The notes: generated by a model not told the origin, from the sequence alone. A stretch of 64,000 nt of DNA from Neurospora tetraspora (GCF_033439725.1 NW_026944387.1:434001-498000), one strand, 5' to 3'. Counted from the stretch's first letter, positions 1 through 12,894 are shown. Numbers and translations: made by a program.

Positions 1-2
1 GG

Positions 3-1283
3 TTCACCGCATCATCTAACCAAACACGCTGCAACAGCACAGAAATAGACACCAGAAACTGGACCCCGTTCGGCACCGCGGATTTACCTGCCGAGACCGC
101 CACAGCCACCATGACCAGCAACTCCACCACGGCTCGGCCTAGCATGATGCCCATTGCCAACGGCACCTTGATGGATTGCGCCCACTATCTCAACCCGCCA
201 CTCCTGCTCGATTCCATTACCCGAAACACGTCAACCAGGTGTTCGGATATTGCGCGTGCATATGGCGTGAGTGTCAGCGATCTTATCGAGTGGAATCCAA
301 CACTAGAAGGCACCAACGACGCCTCGTGTGAAGTCAGCACAGACTATCGCTACTGCGTGCAACACTATCTGCAGGAAGAAGAACAGGCTACCAAGTATTG
401 TATTCGCAAGGAACTCGCGACGCCGGGGTACACGTGCAGTCAGTTTGCCGGAACTCGGGGAATTGATATGGCCGAGTTTGTGGCGTGGAATCCTAGTGTG
501 GGACCCGACTGCGGAAACTACACAGCAGGTAAGTGTACTCATCTTTGGTCCGTTCTTGTGTGGGTGGTCAGTGTGTGCTAATCTTGTTGTTTTTCGTCAC
601 GATACAGGAACTGAATACTGCGTCGCCGTCTGGAGATACCGACAGCCAGGTATCATTTCCAACTGCAATAAATTCGTCATGCCCAACACGACCAGTTGGA
701 TCAAAAAACCGTGCGAAATCATCGAGACAAACTTTGGTCTCAGCCATGCCCGCTTTGTAGCTTGGAATCCCAAAGTGTACCAAAACTGTGCGTATTTTTT
801 TTTAATTTTTTTTGTTCCCCTTCTCCTTCTCGTCTGGTCTGCATGCATGCCGCATCTTTCAGTTTCTAACATTTGCCATCTTCTTCCCTTTCAACTACAG
901 GCACCGGTCTCTACCAAGACTACGAATACTGCGTTTCTATCCCCAACTACCGACCAACTTACAGCACTGTTGCAACAACCGCGCGTGTTACTCAGGCTGC
1001 TGTTGCTGACTTTAGAGTTGCTAATGCTGCCAATGCTGACGATGCGGACTTGTCGTCGTCTGTCATCACTGCGAGCGTTGTCTTGTCGGAAAGTGGTAGA
1101 TCTACTACTGCAAGTTCATTGACAAATGTTGCGGTGACAAGCACTTCGCAGCAGCAACAGGATCAAACTAGTAGCGCTACGCGGGTTACGGAGAGCAGCA
1201 ATGTGGAGCAGAAGGCTACAAGTAGTGTAACTGCGGTGGCTACCTCTGGTGAGGTACTCCCTGAAGTGCGGATTCGAGATTAG
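3..1283 (+). CDS. Secreted-type LysM domain protein, 5' end cut by window edge
   Basis: Three exons: up to 528, 608-787 and 901-1283, with introns 529-607 (GTAAGT..CAG) and 788-900 (GTGCGT..CAG). The frame is open to the left edge and carries N-glycosylation sites (NQT, NST, NWT), so the ATG at 111 is probably internal and the signal peptide lies outside the window. The product holds LysM-like units with repeated CxxF/YAxxxGI..EFVAWNP signatures (VSDLIEWNP, MAEFVAWNP, HARFVAWNP) and conserved cysteines. LysM modules bind chitin oligomers. The last ~100 residues are Ser/Thr/Ala-rich with no hydrophobic GPI-type end. It shares a 13-kb stretch with a subgroup C chitinase, a pairing seen in other fungi. 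Roles in masking chitin or adapting self-chitin are inferred from the family only. The introns preserve frame exactly (327 codons from 111). Confidence 0.85.
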
Positions 1284-1814
1284 GAGGAGGAACGTACGGT
1301 TTGTGGTGTGGTGGTTATAAGGTAGTGCTAGGTCCCAGTTAGAAAATATTGAGGTACAGTACCTTTGTGTAGACGTTTAGGCGCCGGGATACTTTGGAGT
1401 TTGGAGCTTCTGAACTCTGCAGTCTCGCAGTTGTTCGGATCCAAATCACCCAAATGAGGACTCGCTAGGAATTTACCGCTGTATGTACATTGGTACATGT
1501 ATACGTACCATATGCCAAGCCAGACTAACTCATGTACAAGCGGGTACACTAGACTAATCCAGGGAACTGTTCCATTGTCACACTGCCCCACGATTTCCAA
1601 CTTCAGTTGTCTTAGTTGTGTGATGATGTCTGGCAGCTCTTGCTTAAGTGCTTGCTTTGCGTGGCTTTGCTGCAACCTTGCAACAACGAAGATGGCACTG
1701 CTCGCTGCAAACTCGGCAATTCCACATGCCGAGGCACATTGTGTGGCAGTGCGGGGCTGAGTTCTCCCATTACTAGTACGGTACCCATTTGTGAAGTGGT
1801 ATGGAATATAAGAC
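1284..1814. other. Intergenic, no supported gene
   Basis: This is the 3' flank of the LysM gene and the 5' flank of the next gene. Short open frames exist on both strands but show no domain, splice logic or composition that supports a gene. Confidence 0.5.
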
Positions 1815-3764
1815 ATGTACTGGCTGTCGTCCACGAGACCACGACTCTACCACTACATGATCCCCATCAACCACTACTTTATGCGAACCAAACGAACAGT
1901 CTGGGGAGTTTTAACTCTCTCGGTTGCTACGTCTGCCTTCTTTTACTTCCGCTTTACTACAACTACCATCGATCTCAGAAAATACAACAACATCTTTTCG
2001 TGGGGACAGGCACAAGCACACGCACAACTTGAAGCCGGCAAAATGGCTTGTCATTCTGCTGCTTCGGACGAAGTGCCGCAAACCCGCGATGCACTGAGCC
2101 GCGAACCACACTTTTGCTTTTACGTCGGCACTCCAGACCTGCTCGAGCGCCGCAGCAATGAAAAGGCATCACACATTATGACGTTTAAAGAACAGCAGCA
2201 GCAGAATTCCTCCTCCTCCTCCTCGTCGTCCAAAGTCCTCGTTCTCCTCGACGGCTTCGACAAAACCCGCACCTTCTCCCCCGACGTCAATGATACCCTC
2301 GGCGTCCAATTCCACTGGCGCGACCCCACCTCCGATCTGCCCTTCGTCTCGCCGCCGCGCATCTACTTTGTCTTTGACCTTTGCGAGTCCAGCCGCCAAC
2401 GCTTTCTTCCTTCGCTCATGTCCCTGCTCGGGCTGGCGCTGGGCCCGCAAACGGTACCCTCGCAACTAGATTATGACGACTTTGACAACTTCCTTGCCAC
2501 GCTGAACGCCATTGACGCGGACCCCACGGGCAAGGGTGATCTGGCGGCCAGTTTCGCCTCGTTGGCGTCGGAGCTTCCACCGCACTTGTCTCCGCTGCAC
2601 CCCGGCGCGGACTCGGCCGTCATAAGGGAGTTCTTGCTCGTTTTGGCGGATAGAACGGTCTGGTCCCTGGACATGGGTGGCCAGGTTAACAGCTCGGCGA
2701 CGAAGCAGTTCTTTGAGCTGGTGAAGATGCTCGCTTCTTCGGGGGGACCGCCACCACCACCACCACCACCTGAGACAAACAGCAACAACAGCACCGAACC
2801 CGACAAGCCGTCGTCGTATATGACCTGGTACCGCGACTGGATGCCCAAAAGCTGGGGCAGCGAGCGCCCACCGCCGCACGACGTCGAAGCGGCGCTGATT
2901 CGCTCGCGGTGGCGTTCGCCGCGCCATTTCGGCCCGCGACTGCTCGGCACGGGCCACGAAATGCCGCCGCTCAAGACCATGTTGGACGCATTCAAGGAGG
3001 CGGGATACCTGGACACGCCAGAGGGCAAGGTAGAGACCCTGTTGAGTCTGGTGCAGGGACAGGGGAGAGTGACGTCGCAGCCGCGGGAATCCAGGCCGCG
3101 CGAGGTGGGGTTGGTGGTGGAAGCTATACGGTATGCTCTTGCGTTGTCGTCGCTTTCTTCGGGGTCTTCTGAGTCTGGGTCTGGGTCTGGGTCTGGTTTT
3201 GTCGCCGACAACTCTACTACTACTACCACGCCTACTACGACCCCGCCACCACCATCGCTCAGAGACGCCCTCACCAAACTCGACCGACTCAAGCTCCTAC
3301 CCGCCGCGGCGCGACAAAAGGGGAATAAAGAGCTCCTAGCCTGGTTGCTCGATGACGCTGACAAGCAAGGAGGACTCGGAGGAGGAAACCTGCGCGAGGC
3401 ACTCAACACGGCCAACTACATTAAAGGGCCGAGCCCGACGGACCGACGGAAGACGGTCTGGCTGCGCAAGGGCTACGTGCTGCATTTGGCCGTTCGTGAG
3501 GGAGACGTGGACATGGTCAAGCTCCTGCTGGAGCGGGGCGCCAAGATGTTGCGGGACGACGAAGGAAGAACGCCGCTGGTGATTGCGCGGGACGTGCTAG
3601 GCATGAACCGGCCCGGGAGGAAGGAGAAGGTCGAGGTGTTGGAGGCGTGGTTGAGGGAGAGAGGGTTAGATAGCGAGTATTGGGATGAGCCGGAGGAGTA
3701 TGCTTTGGATGCGTCCAAGGGAGAGGGGGCTTTTGAGATTCCCAACCTCAAGGGAAGATTTTGA
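1815..3764 (+). CDS. Membrane-anchored protein with C-terminal ankyrin repeats, function unknown
   Basis: A single-exon frame of 649 residues. The N terminus has one hydrophobic segment around residues 28-48 (TVWGVLTLSVATSAFFYF) behind a short basic stretch, suggesting a signal anchor. An in-frame ATG at 1857 (residue 15) is an alternative start. The middle is rich in Ser, Pro and Gly runs (poly-S near 2205, poly-P near 2750, an SGSGSG tract near 3170). The C-terminal part contains at least one ankyrin-like repeat at about residues 555-595 (VLHLAVREGDVDMVKLLLERG followed by GRTPLVIA). I do not recognise the rest. High third-position GC over the whole length supports real coding. The protein may be anchored in an internal membrane with the ankyrin part as a binding platform; this is inference. 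Confidence 0.75.
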   Translation: MYWLSSTRPRLYHYMIPINHYFMRTKRTVWGVLTLSVATSAFFYFRFTTTTIDLRKYNNIFSWGQAQAHAQLEAGKMACHSAASDEVPQTRDALSREPHFCFYVGTPDLLERRSNEKASHIMTFKEQQQQNSSSSSSSSKVLVLLDGFDKTRTFSPDVNDTLGVQFHWRDPTSDLPFVSPPRIYFVFDLCESSRQRFLPSLMSLLGLALGPQTVPSQLDYDDFDNFLATLNAIDADPTGKGDLAASFASLASELPPHLSPLHPGADSAVIREFLLVLADRTVWSLDMGGQVNSSATKQFFELVKMLASSGGPPPPPPPPETNSNNSTEPDKPSSYMTWYRDWMPKSWGSERPPPHDVEAALIRSRWRSPRHFGPRLLGTGHEMPPLKTMLDAFKEAGYLDTPEGKVETLLSLVQGQGRVTSQPRESRPREVGLVVEAIRYALALSSLSSGSSESGSGSGSGFVADNSTTTTTPTTTPPPPSLRDALTKLDRLKLLPAAARQKGNKELLAWLLDDADKQGGLGGGNLREALNTANYIKGPSPTDRRKTVWLRKGYVLHLAVREGDVDMVKLLLERGAKMLRDDEGRTPLVIARDVLGMNRPGRKEKVEVLEAWLRERGLDSEYWDEPEEYALDASKGEGAFEIPNLKGRF

Positions 3765-4375
3765 GGAGTTGCCCGTGCGTTGGACTTTGTAGTAGGACGT
3801 GATAGGCTAAAGGACTTGTTGTACTTACTTGGATAGAGGTAACTATAAAGGGAATGGAATGGCCGTTAACAGTCTGTTTACTATTGTTGTGTCTTGGAGC
3901 GGTAGAGGTAGAACGACTTGTCACTAGCCGTGTAGGTAACGGTCAAGGATCCCCTTGAAAGCTTGCACGTAGTAAGGTAGGTACTGCGGTAGCCGCCGGA
4001 GGCTACAATAAGGTAAACACTTCATGGATCCCGTTGTGGTAAAGCAAAATCATTCGTTCAAGGATGCGTTCCACGGCAAGCAGAGTATTTTAAAGACAAG
4101 GTTCAAAGGGCAAAGACGTGAGATCAAGTTGTAAGTTTTGATGATTGTAATTGGTAATCTAGACTGGGTAGTGTAGGTACCTTAATGATGAGGGTGGTCA
4201 GCTTAGCCTTTGCAGGCCGTGACCACAAAGAAGCAAAAGGCCTAAAAGGTCTAAAAGGGTAGGTTTGAAGGAGGCTCGAAAGGTCCACAAAAAGGTGCAA
4301 AGTTCTGGTTTTTTCTTTCCTTTGCCGCCATACGAGAACTTTGCCAATATGGTGGACGGGGTTCCCACGGCACGA
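3765..4375. other. Convergent intergenic region
   Basis: It lies between two genes that end towards each other. Nothing beyond 3' flanks is visible. Confidence 0.5.
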
Positions 4376-5976
4376 TTAACCAAACCAATCCTGTCCGAGA
4401 GCCGCTTCCCATTGCAGGTTTCCAAGACAGGTGTCCCGCTTCCGCAATTGATAGATATGGGCGCCCAGGTTCTGAAGGTAATCCGGATCGCTTGCGTCGA
4501 GCTGGCGTAGAATCTTGGGCTCCACCGGATACCATACGTCCTCGCCTGCTGAGGATTTGCCTTCAAACTCGCCGTCCTCGAACCCGAGTCTTTTTTTGTG
4601 GGGGAGCGAGTGAAAAAGAGGTTAGCTACAAGGTTGCACGTTTGCGTCGAGTCATATCTAGGTAGGGGGGTGAAGGGAAACACTGCTTTATGAAAAAAAC
4701 TCACTCGTATTGATTCTCGGGTTTCATCGTCTCGATGGCAATCAGCCTCTTAACTCTTCCCAGATCGTGGAGCTCACGCAGGGCTGCGTACTCGTAGAAC
4801 AGCCAGATTCGTGTGTACACTTCATCGCCAATGCTTTGGGGGGTCGGAACCAGGACGCGGACAACACCGCTGCAGCTTCTGGCCATGGCTTCGGACATGC
4901 TGTTTGGTAGATAATTATCAACGGATAAGCATTCATGCGATAAAGGCGACCCGAAGGGGAGGGGAGGGTGGGAATCTCGGGGTCCTTGTTCTGTTGTTTA
5001 ACTCACGCTCCAAAGTATTGCCATCGATGCTTGGCTCCGTCAATTGGATGATCACAGTCCTCAAGCCAGCTGCCTTTTTTGACTTCGTAATAGTTGGGCA
5101 GATTCCTATCGGTCTTTGAATCTTCATATTCTTTGCTCCATCCGGGCCATAACATCTAGGGAGTCGGGGGAGGCGAGGTGTCTTTGCGTCAGCATACAGG
5201 GAAAAATCAAAACGAAGCAGCAGTGAAAAAGGCAACATGATGCACCGCCGGGCGTTGGAATTGAAACATACCCAAATGCTTTTAAGGTCCATTTTGCACG
5301 CCAGTGTTGTGGCAAGCGCCGACTGACCAAAAATATTCTTATCGTAGAGCTCCTGGGCACCGCTATCGCCTTTGGGCGGTATTCCGGTATAAAAAAGGCA
5401 CGTATTGTCGAGCTGGGATGCAGCCTCCGGTAACATGCGTTGTTTCATCTCTTTCCAATCCCATTCTTGCCACTTGAGGGGTTTACCATCATTCTTGGCC
5501 GCGCATCCGGCACAGTCGGGAAGGGTGAGGCCGGTGTTGATTACCTTGACAGTGGTAGGGGCACGCTTCTGGAGAGCGCCGACAGGCTTGGAGTCCTTTG
5601 TTGCCGCAAGCCAGACGTGGGACTGGAGAGCGGACTCGTGCCAGTAGATTATGCGGTCGCCATCGATGTCAACTTGTAAACCACTGTCCCTGCTGCTGTG
5701 TTTTTGAGAAGAGACCTCGATATTGCTTCGGCTGGAGTTTCGGGGACTCGAGTGATGGAGGGCCGCATGCCGTTTATTTGTGTGGCTGTTGGATGCGTGG
5801 AGGTGAGCGTGGGAGCGTGTTCTAATGTCGGACTTGTGAGAACGAGTATCGTTGCCGTTTCTGTCAAAGATGGTGCTGTCGTCGTTCAGGTTGCCGATGC
5901 TCTGGCAGCTTTGGCCCAAGGCGAGGGTGGTGAGGACAGCCCAAAGGGCCAGCGACGCCCAGTGAGCCTGGTACAT
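4376..5976 (-). CDS. Secreted fungal protein of unknown function
   Basis: Four exons on the minus strand: 5272-5976, 5007-5155, 4705-4899 and 4376-4589, with introns starting GTATGT, GTGAGT and GTGAGT. The spliced frame gives 420 residues. I chose the ATG at 5976 because it opens directly into a signal peptide (LALWAVLTTLALGQS); an upstream in-frame ATG at 6039 would bury it. A Ser/Arg/His-rich stretch follows, then a Lys-Arg pair at about residues 137-138 that could be a Kex2 processing site. The conserved-looking half has CLFYTGIPPKG, LKSIWMLWPGW and IGDEVYTRIW and ends in DWFG. It resembles lineage-specific secreted proteins of Sordariomycetes with no known activity. It sits between a LysM gene and a chitinase, so a cell-surface role is possible but unproven. 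Confidence 0.8.
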
Positions 5977-7068
5977 GGTCGGCTGTTGATGTCGTCCAGA
6001 ACCGTACCTGTAGCTACCGGTGCCTGTTGTAGGTATCACAACGAAAGCTGAAAGTTAGGTAGGTAGACCCAGAGGTAGGTATGGGTGCTTCCTACCTCTA
6101 CCTCTAGAGGCACACTTACAAAGTCCTTCAACCCCCGATTTGGAAGCACCGCACCGTAGCGCGTCTTTTACTCTCGGGCTGTCAACCTCGGATGGACATC
6201 ATGATACCTGTAGACATGGGGCTCTACAGTTGTAGTGTACAAATGCGCCGAACGGGGTGGCCGGTCGAGACAGCGAGGGCCGACATATGCATGCCCGCCG
6301 GCGACTTCCATTCTTGCCCACACTAGAGGTACGTAGGTACCTGTAGTCGGTCGGAGACTCGGAGCTCGTCGGGCAACTTCAATGTCCTGCAGTGGTAGTA
6401 GTAGCGTTGTAGCATTGGCGGAAATTGGGTGGCACACATTCTAGGAGGTCCAGGGTAGAGACCAGACTCGGAGGGAGTAGAAATTTTACAAAACCAACCT
6501 GAACTGGAAGGTTGCCCCATGTGATGTGATGTGATGTGATGTGACTTCCTTTGACATGTTCCTTCCTGGGATGGGACCGGGGAGCTGGGTGGAAACTGCA
6601 AAGGGTCATTGAGGCAAGGTACACACCGCTCTCCGCGTTGAGGTGGAGTGGCACAGTGGGTATTGCACTTTACGATACAATACAGTAACATACCATACTT
6701 TTGGATTGCTCCACCGGCCGGCTTTGTTTACCACACTCAAACTACCCGGCAAGGCACATTGGCACTACACAACTACACTACTACTCTTTGATTTCCGTGA
6801 TGGATACCCAACATCGTCGCCACACAACGACCAGGCTGTGTTTCCACTCGGCATTGTTTTCCGTTGTCCAGGCCCTCCAACTTGAAGTCGAAAACACGCA
6901 CTCGCTCAGGACAACATACCCGTACCATACACTAGACGACAGGCCGACATTGAGGCCGAATCAGAATGAAAAAGGGGAAACAGAAGCGTCAAGTACATTT
7001 GCACTCCCGATACTCCTCTCTTCTCGTTTCCGCACGTTTGGGCAGACAAGGCTTAATGGTGTCGAACC
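5977..7068. other. Divergent promoter region
   Basis: About 1.1 kb between two divergent genes for secreted proteins. A short tandem of the pentamer GTGAT lies at about 6519-6543. Several CCTACCTAGG-like stretches are present. No gene is supported. Confidence 0.5.
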
Positions 7069-10000
7069 ATGGCTTCTCACCGTCTGCACATGTGGCTGTA
7101 TGCCGCTATAGCCCTCCTTTTGTTGGCCACCCACATCTCAGCCTCCAACATTCCTCAAGACGGAACGACCTCAGCTCTGGAAATAGGTCTGTTGTCACTC
7201 AAGGGCCGAAGCCTTCCCGATGGACAATGCAGCAAAGATGTCCCTTGCGCTGATGGCTCATGCTGCCATGGAACTTCGTGAGTTCAAGCCTGCACCACCG
7301 CTACATGTACCTGTCCATTATTATAGTCCTGTTTGTTAACTAGGTACCCTTTTCTTGTGACTCTCTAGTGGTTTTGTAAGTTGCAACGAGTGCTCTGGGT
7401 CTCCTCAGTGTTACCTAAACCACGGCTTCGTCACCCTTCCACAGTACCTACCAACACAATTCAGTAATGGTCCACTAACTTGCTTCTGCGAACCATTCAG
7501 TGCGGTCGAACACCAGAGCACTGCGACGCCAAGGTCTGTGTGTCCAACTGTGACGCAAAGGCCGAATGTGGCCTCGGGGCAGATCCTCCAGGAAAGGAAT
7601 GTCCTCTGAATGTCTGCTGTGGTCCATGGGGATATTGTGGTACTACTGAGGTAAGTAAGAAACAGCAACTCTCATGACCTAGCTGTCATCTAACATTCGC
7701 CTTTTTAGGGCTTTTGTGGAGATGGATGCCAAAGCAATTGTGAACAGCCTTCATCTACCAAGCTCAGTGATGGTGATGTCACAAAGCTCGTTATTGGATA
7801 CGTAGAAGCTTGGAACATTGACAATAACGAGGGCTGTGAGTCGTTTATTCCCCTCTATTCCCATTAGACGTTCGTTGGCAACTGGCTTTATACTGACATT
7901 GCAACTTGGTTTCTCCATTCAGGTTCTTCCCGCAGGTCTGACTGGCTACCAGTCGACACCATCACTCATCTCAACGTGGCTTTTTATTACATCTCGCCGC
8001 ACTTTTACGACATTGTTAGAATGTGGGGAGTCAGCGATGAAGCCCACAACAACCTCATGAACATGAAACAGAAAGCCCCCGGCCTCAAAATATGGCTCTC
8101 CATCGGCGGCTGGACTTTTAGTGACAATGACACCGATACCCAGCCTCTCTGGGGTGAGATCGCAGGCAGTTCAGCAAATCGCGCAAAGTTCATCAAGAAT
8201 CTCAGCACCTTTATGTCCGATCACGGTTTAGACGGCGTGGATCTGGACTGGGAGTAAGTCTCAACCGTGCTGCACTACCTCTAATGGCTGTGTTCCCATC
8301 ACCAAAACATGAACCTTGTGCTAATCATCTTTAGATACCCTGGTGCTCCGGACAGAGGTGGCAAAGAGGAAGATGTCAAAAACTTTGTGACCTTAGTGGA
8401 AGAGATGCGAAACGCATTCGATATCCGCGAAAGCACGACGGGTAAACATTGGGGTATTTCCTTCACTGCGCCAACTTCCTACTGGTACATGCGCTGGTTC
8501 GACCTCGAAAAGCTCATGGAACCGATCGACTGGCTCAACCTGATGACATACGACATCCACGGAAGTTGGGACTCGCCAGAAAACTCGATTGGCAATGTTG
8601 TTTTGGCTCACACCAACCTTACCGAGATTAAGGAGGCCCTCAATCTGCTCTGGCGCAACAATGTGCCAGCAAATAAGGTCAATCTCGGCCTTGGTTTCTA
8701 TGGACGCACTTATGTTCTGGAAGATGCCAACTGCCGGGGCCCAGGGTGCAAGTTCAAGTCCGCCGGACATGCAGGACCCTGCACCAAAACACCCGGTGTC
8801 CTCTCGTACGATGAAATCACGGCCATCCGCAAAGAGCTCAACATCAAACCGACCTACGACAAAGAGGCCGGAGCCAAGTACATGACCTACAACCAAACGG
8901 ACTGGCTGTCCTTTGACGATGAGGATACGTTCAAAGATAAAGTCAAGTTTGCCAACGAGCAAGGCCTTAGAGGCTTATTCATCTGGGCTATCGATCAGGA
9001 CGACGACAAACACAACGCTCTGTACTCTGTCATTGACGCCGGCAGGTTCAAGGACGCAAACGGTATCGGTGCGGACTACGGCTGGCAGCCGAGCAAGTCG
9101 AGTTGCGAGTGGACTAGTTGCGGTACCCATACATGTACTAAGCCAGGCACGGTAGCCACGACCAGAGTGACCTGCAGCAACTGGCGTCCCAAAGGCGAAC
9201 GCCTAGAAAAGGCACTCTGCTGTCCAATCGATGCGGCACCAAATCCTGAAAAGTGTCGGTGGGCTGTCGAGGGTCCAGACATTCTTCCAGATATTTTTGA
9301 CGCTGTACCCTTGAAGAGCAGCATCCTCGACGGCGCCTACAAGTATTTGGGCTGGTGCGGCCAGGCCGATTGCGCGTACGACGAAGTTTTAATTGCGACT
9401 AGTGCGGACTATATGCTTGAGGGACAACCCGCCTCTTGTGTAATAGGAGATATGTCGGGGGCAAAGTATTGCTGTAAAACCGGCCGATCTGGGAAGGAAC
9501 TCTGTGGCGCATCCGACTTTTGTTGGGCCGTTAGCGACTTGGAGAGCTGGATGAAGAGAGGCATCCCCACGGGAACAAAAGTTTGCCCTAAAGGTCAGTC
9601 AGGAATGAACCCTTTCTTTCAAGTCAAGCCTTCCATCTTTGCAAGCACCTAGATACCTAGGTACCCAGGTTCACTTGGCCTCCATTGTCCAATACAATCT
9701 GTCTCATATGCATGCTTGGCTAACCTCGATACACTGTCGGGCTCTTACAGGGAGAAAGCTCATGACATATGCCAGGAATACATGTGATCAGGGCTATGCC
9801 GTGCCTTATTGCTGTGATGAAGGAGTGCAGACCACAGAACGATGCTTTTGGGCGGGAGAAGCCAATGCTTTTGGCAGCGAGTGCCAAAACGCAAAATCCT
9901 GCCCCGCATACCATGTCGAAGTTGCTGAGGGCCGTGGTGGTCGTTTGCGATCCGGCGGCATGACGCGGGAAGCCTGCAAGGAGGAAGGAGAGTGTGAAGT

Positions 10001-12894
10001 GAACATTTGCCACATCACAGCTGGTTGCACTGATTACTACTGTCACAATAAGTTCACAGATACAGATGAGAAACTCTGCTGTCCGGCCGAGGACCTCAAC
10101 ATCGTAAGCGCAATTGCTTTCCCCCCCCCTATCCACCGAAACATTTATTGGATAACAACGTACATGCTAACAACAGTCGTGATGCGGTCACGTACAGCGA
10201 ACTGATTATCTTCCTGTTCCCCTCGAGTAGGTTGATCCCGCTGGTTTTATCAGTCTGATCCAATTTCTCCGAGATACCTTGGAAAGCTAACTGGTCGTTT
10301 TGGACACAGATATCTTTTTGACACATATAACCCAGATACAATGGACGACTACAACGTTAACTACGACATCAAGATTGACAGCGTGAAATCGACAAAGGAC
10401 GTCAACCAGGATGCCAACAATAACGGTTTTGGTTGGCACATTATCTCGGGTAAGCTCCAATACAACGAACATACCTAAGATCCCTCTCCTATCAATATAC
10501 CTGAAAACTAGGCACTGCATGCCTACCAAGCAGAATACAGACAAATGCAAACTGACAGATGCTACCTATTTAAAACAGGACCACCGGACTCGGTAACAAC
10601 CATTAGCGCGCGGGACGGCTCACATTGGGCACTTTACGATTGCGATGACAGACCCCATGAAGACCGGCGAACTGTGAAAGCCGTATGCACCGACGAATCC
10701 GACTCCAGCAACTGCGGTGACATCTTTCTTGGCCAAGTAGCAGGCACAATTGTCAAGATGCCTGGTGGTTGCGGGCCGGGCAAATATGCCGTGGCGGTCT
10801 CCATGACTCCGTCAACCGATCATGAAATACCTGGGGTACTGGGCAAACACCTGGAAAAGAGAGGCATATCCACACCCCGCGTCTATGATTTTACCTATGA
10901 CTACGATTACAGCCCGATCGTTAAGCGCGGCGATGAGAGGGTCAAAATTCGCATCGATTACTCGACCGATCCGGGTTATTGGGCGGAAATTGTTGCAGCT
11001 CAGCCCGGCAATTACAAACGGCGCATCAAATCGCGCTCCGATTTTGAGGTGGTCAAGCGAGAGATGCAAGAGGAGGTGGACCGAAACCACGAGGGTTCAT
11101 GGCCCGACTTTTTGGATCACAAGTTCTCGCTCGACAGGCGCTCGACACCCGAGCATGAGCTACATAAACTACATGCACGCTGGTTCTCATACGATCTTTC
11201 CCGGTGGATGGATCGGTTCTCCAAGGTTGACGAAGCATTAGAGGTTGCTTCTTACTCGGTGAATGACCGAGTGAGGTGGAACCTCTTTAGCTGGACTCAG
11301 ATATGCGAGCTGATGGGTATCCCTACCGAGATGTACATGAGGATTTGGGCTGACCTCGATATCAATGTCGAAACGACTGCTGAGCTGAACTTGATTGTAA
11401 GCGGCAGCAGCATTTTCCTTCCTTCTTATTAGGTACTTGCTTTGGTGTGGACCTCTGCTAACCTTGACTACTTACGTACGCATCAACAGGGCGATTTCGG
11501 CGACATGAGTTCCTGGAGAGAGTCACACATGCTATTTCGATCCAAAGGCGAGATCAAGACTACGCTAAACCTTTGGGCCTTTGCAAGAATGGCCTTCAAC
11601 AGCGATGAGGTGGAACTCTTTGGTCTCGACAAGTTTGGAGCGACTTTTAGCATTCCTGGCCTCGTGACAATTGGGCCCAATCTGCGGGTCAAAGCTGTAA
11701 GTTTCCGACAACCTGTTCCGTCCCTTTCAGCCCTCTTCTTTCCGGCCAACAAGCATGACGCAGCTCTGATGAATCTGAGACTAACCTTGTCCTTCTTTCT
11801 TCTTTACGCAAAATACAGCAATTAGACGGCGAAGCAACCCTGCACACGTACGTACCTACCTACCCACCCTTTGTCTTCTTGTCCACATCATGATATGAAC
11901 CTGAACCCGAGCCACAACTAACCCATCTCACTTCTCTCCCTCTCTCTCTCAACAACAGTGAAGCAGCAGTCTCCCTCAAGATAGCCGAGTGGGAATACAC
12001 CCAGCAATACCCCAACACCCTGGGTGTGACCCAAAACCCACCCGAGAAACATTCGGGCGCTACCTCCTTCTTCGACAAGGCCGCGCCTAACGATAGCGGC
12101 TTCCCGCAGCCGACCTTCCACGCCGACGTCGACGCCCACGGCCATCTAACCGTGACCATGAAGCCGGTCGTCTCGTTTGGACTCACATGGGCGATTGACG
12201 TTCCCGACGTTTCGGTATGTTCATTCACTACCTATTTCCCTCCTTTTTGTCCCGGCCTTCACCCTTTCCCATACCAACAACAATAACAAAAAGCCAACCT
12301 CTAACCTTTTCGTTCCCCGTGCCCCCCAAAAAACAGGCCGAACTAGGCATAGAAGCCTACGCCACTATCCACGCCGACGCCCAAGCAAACGTCAACAACG
12401 GTAACGACAACGGTCAAGTAGACGCCTCGGCCCAGGTCTGCTGGGGCGCTCGGTGTGGCTATCGGCTCTACGCGGCTATCAACGCACCCACCATTTTCAA
12501 TTATCATCTCGCGCAGTATTGGACTTTGCATGCGGCGGAGCAGACGATTATCCCGCAGACATGCTTGGCATGGGAACTATGGGATGGCGCGCAAAAGTGC
12601 GAGGGGTGTCCGGATATTAATGATAAGTTGGATCTTGGGATTAGAGTTGGTGGGGGTGGGATGAAGAGGAGCTTGAGTTTGGGTTTGGATGAGGGGGTAT
12701 ACGATGCTGGGTTTGAAGCAGTAGCGGGTGCTGGTGGGCACAGTGTACCAATATTTGGTAAGCAGGAGGGGGATGCTAGCACAGGAGTCTATATCGGAGA
12801 GCCGGCGGTAGATAAAAGGAAGGTGGTTAGTTTGAGGGATGCGCCGGTTGCGAAGGTAGCGAGGCCGAATATAGGGGTTATGGATTCTTTTTGA
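7069..12894 (+). CDS. Killer-toxin-like subgroup C chitinase (GH18 with chitin-binding modules)
   Basis: Fourteen exons: 7069-7277, 7369-7375, 7501-7650, 7709-7835, 7923-8253, 8335-9593, 9751-10103, 10198-10226, 10310-10449, 10579-11396, 11490-11696, 11819-11847, 11959-12214 and 12337-12894. The frame closes at 1490 residues. A signal peptide (IALLLLATHISA) is followed by hevein-type chitin-binding cysteines (CPLNVCCGPWGYCG). The GH18 domain has SIGGW and the catalytic DGVDLDWE at residues 268-275, with the proton donor E275. Cys-rich segments resembling the alpha/beta subunit of yeast zymocin follow, including LPVPLE at the 29-nt exon 8, then a long tail. The intron before exon 8 could also end at CAG 10176, but that choice gives an immediate TGA; the acceptor at 10197 keeps the frame. 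The enzyme should cut chitin at the wall or in competitors. There is no GPI signal, and I saw no LysM. Confidence 0.88.
7369..7375 (+). other. 7-nt micro-exon of the subgroup C chitinase
   Basis: The seven bases lie between a TAG acceptor (7368) and a GTAAGT donor (7376). Including them joins SCCHGTS to GFCGRTPEHC in frame; skipping them breaks the frame and the hevein-like cysteine pattern. Confidence 0.7.

Noticed and set aside
2466-3415. Minus-strand frames of 163 and 314 codons opposite the ankyrin-tailed protein
   Set aside because: Antisense shadows of GC-rich coding sequence with Arg/Ser runs and no domains.
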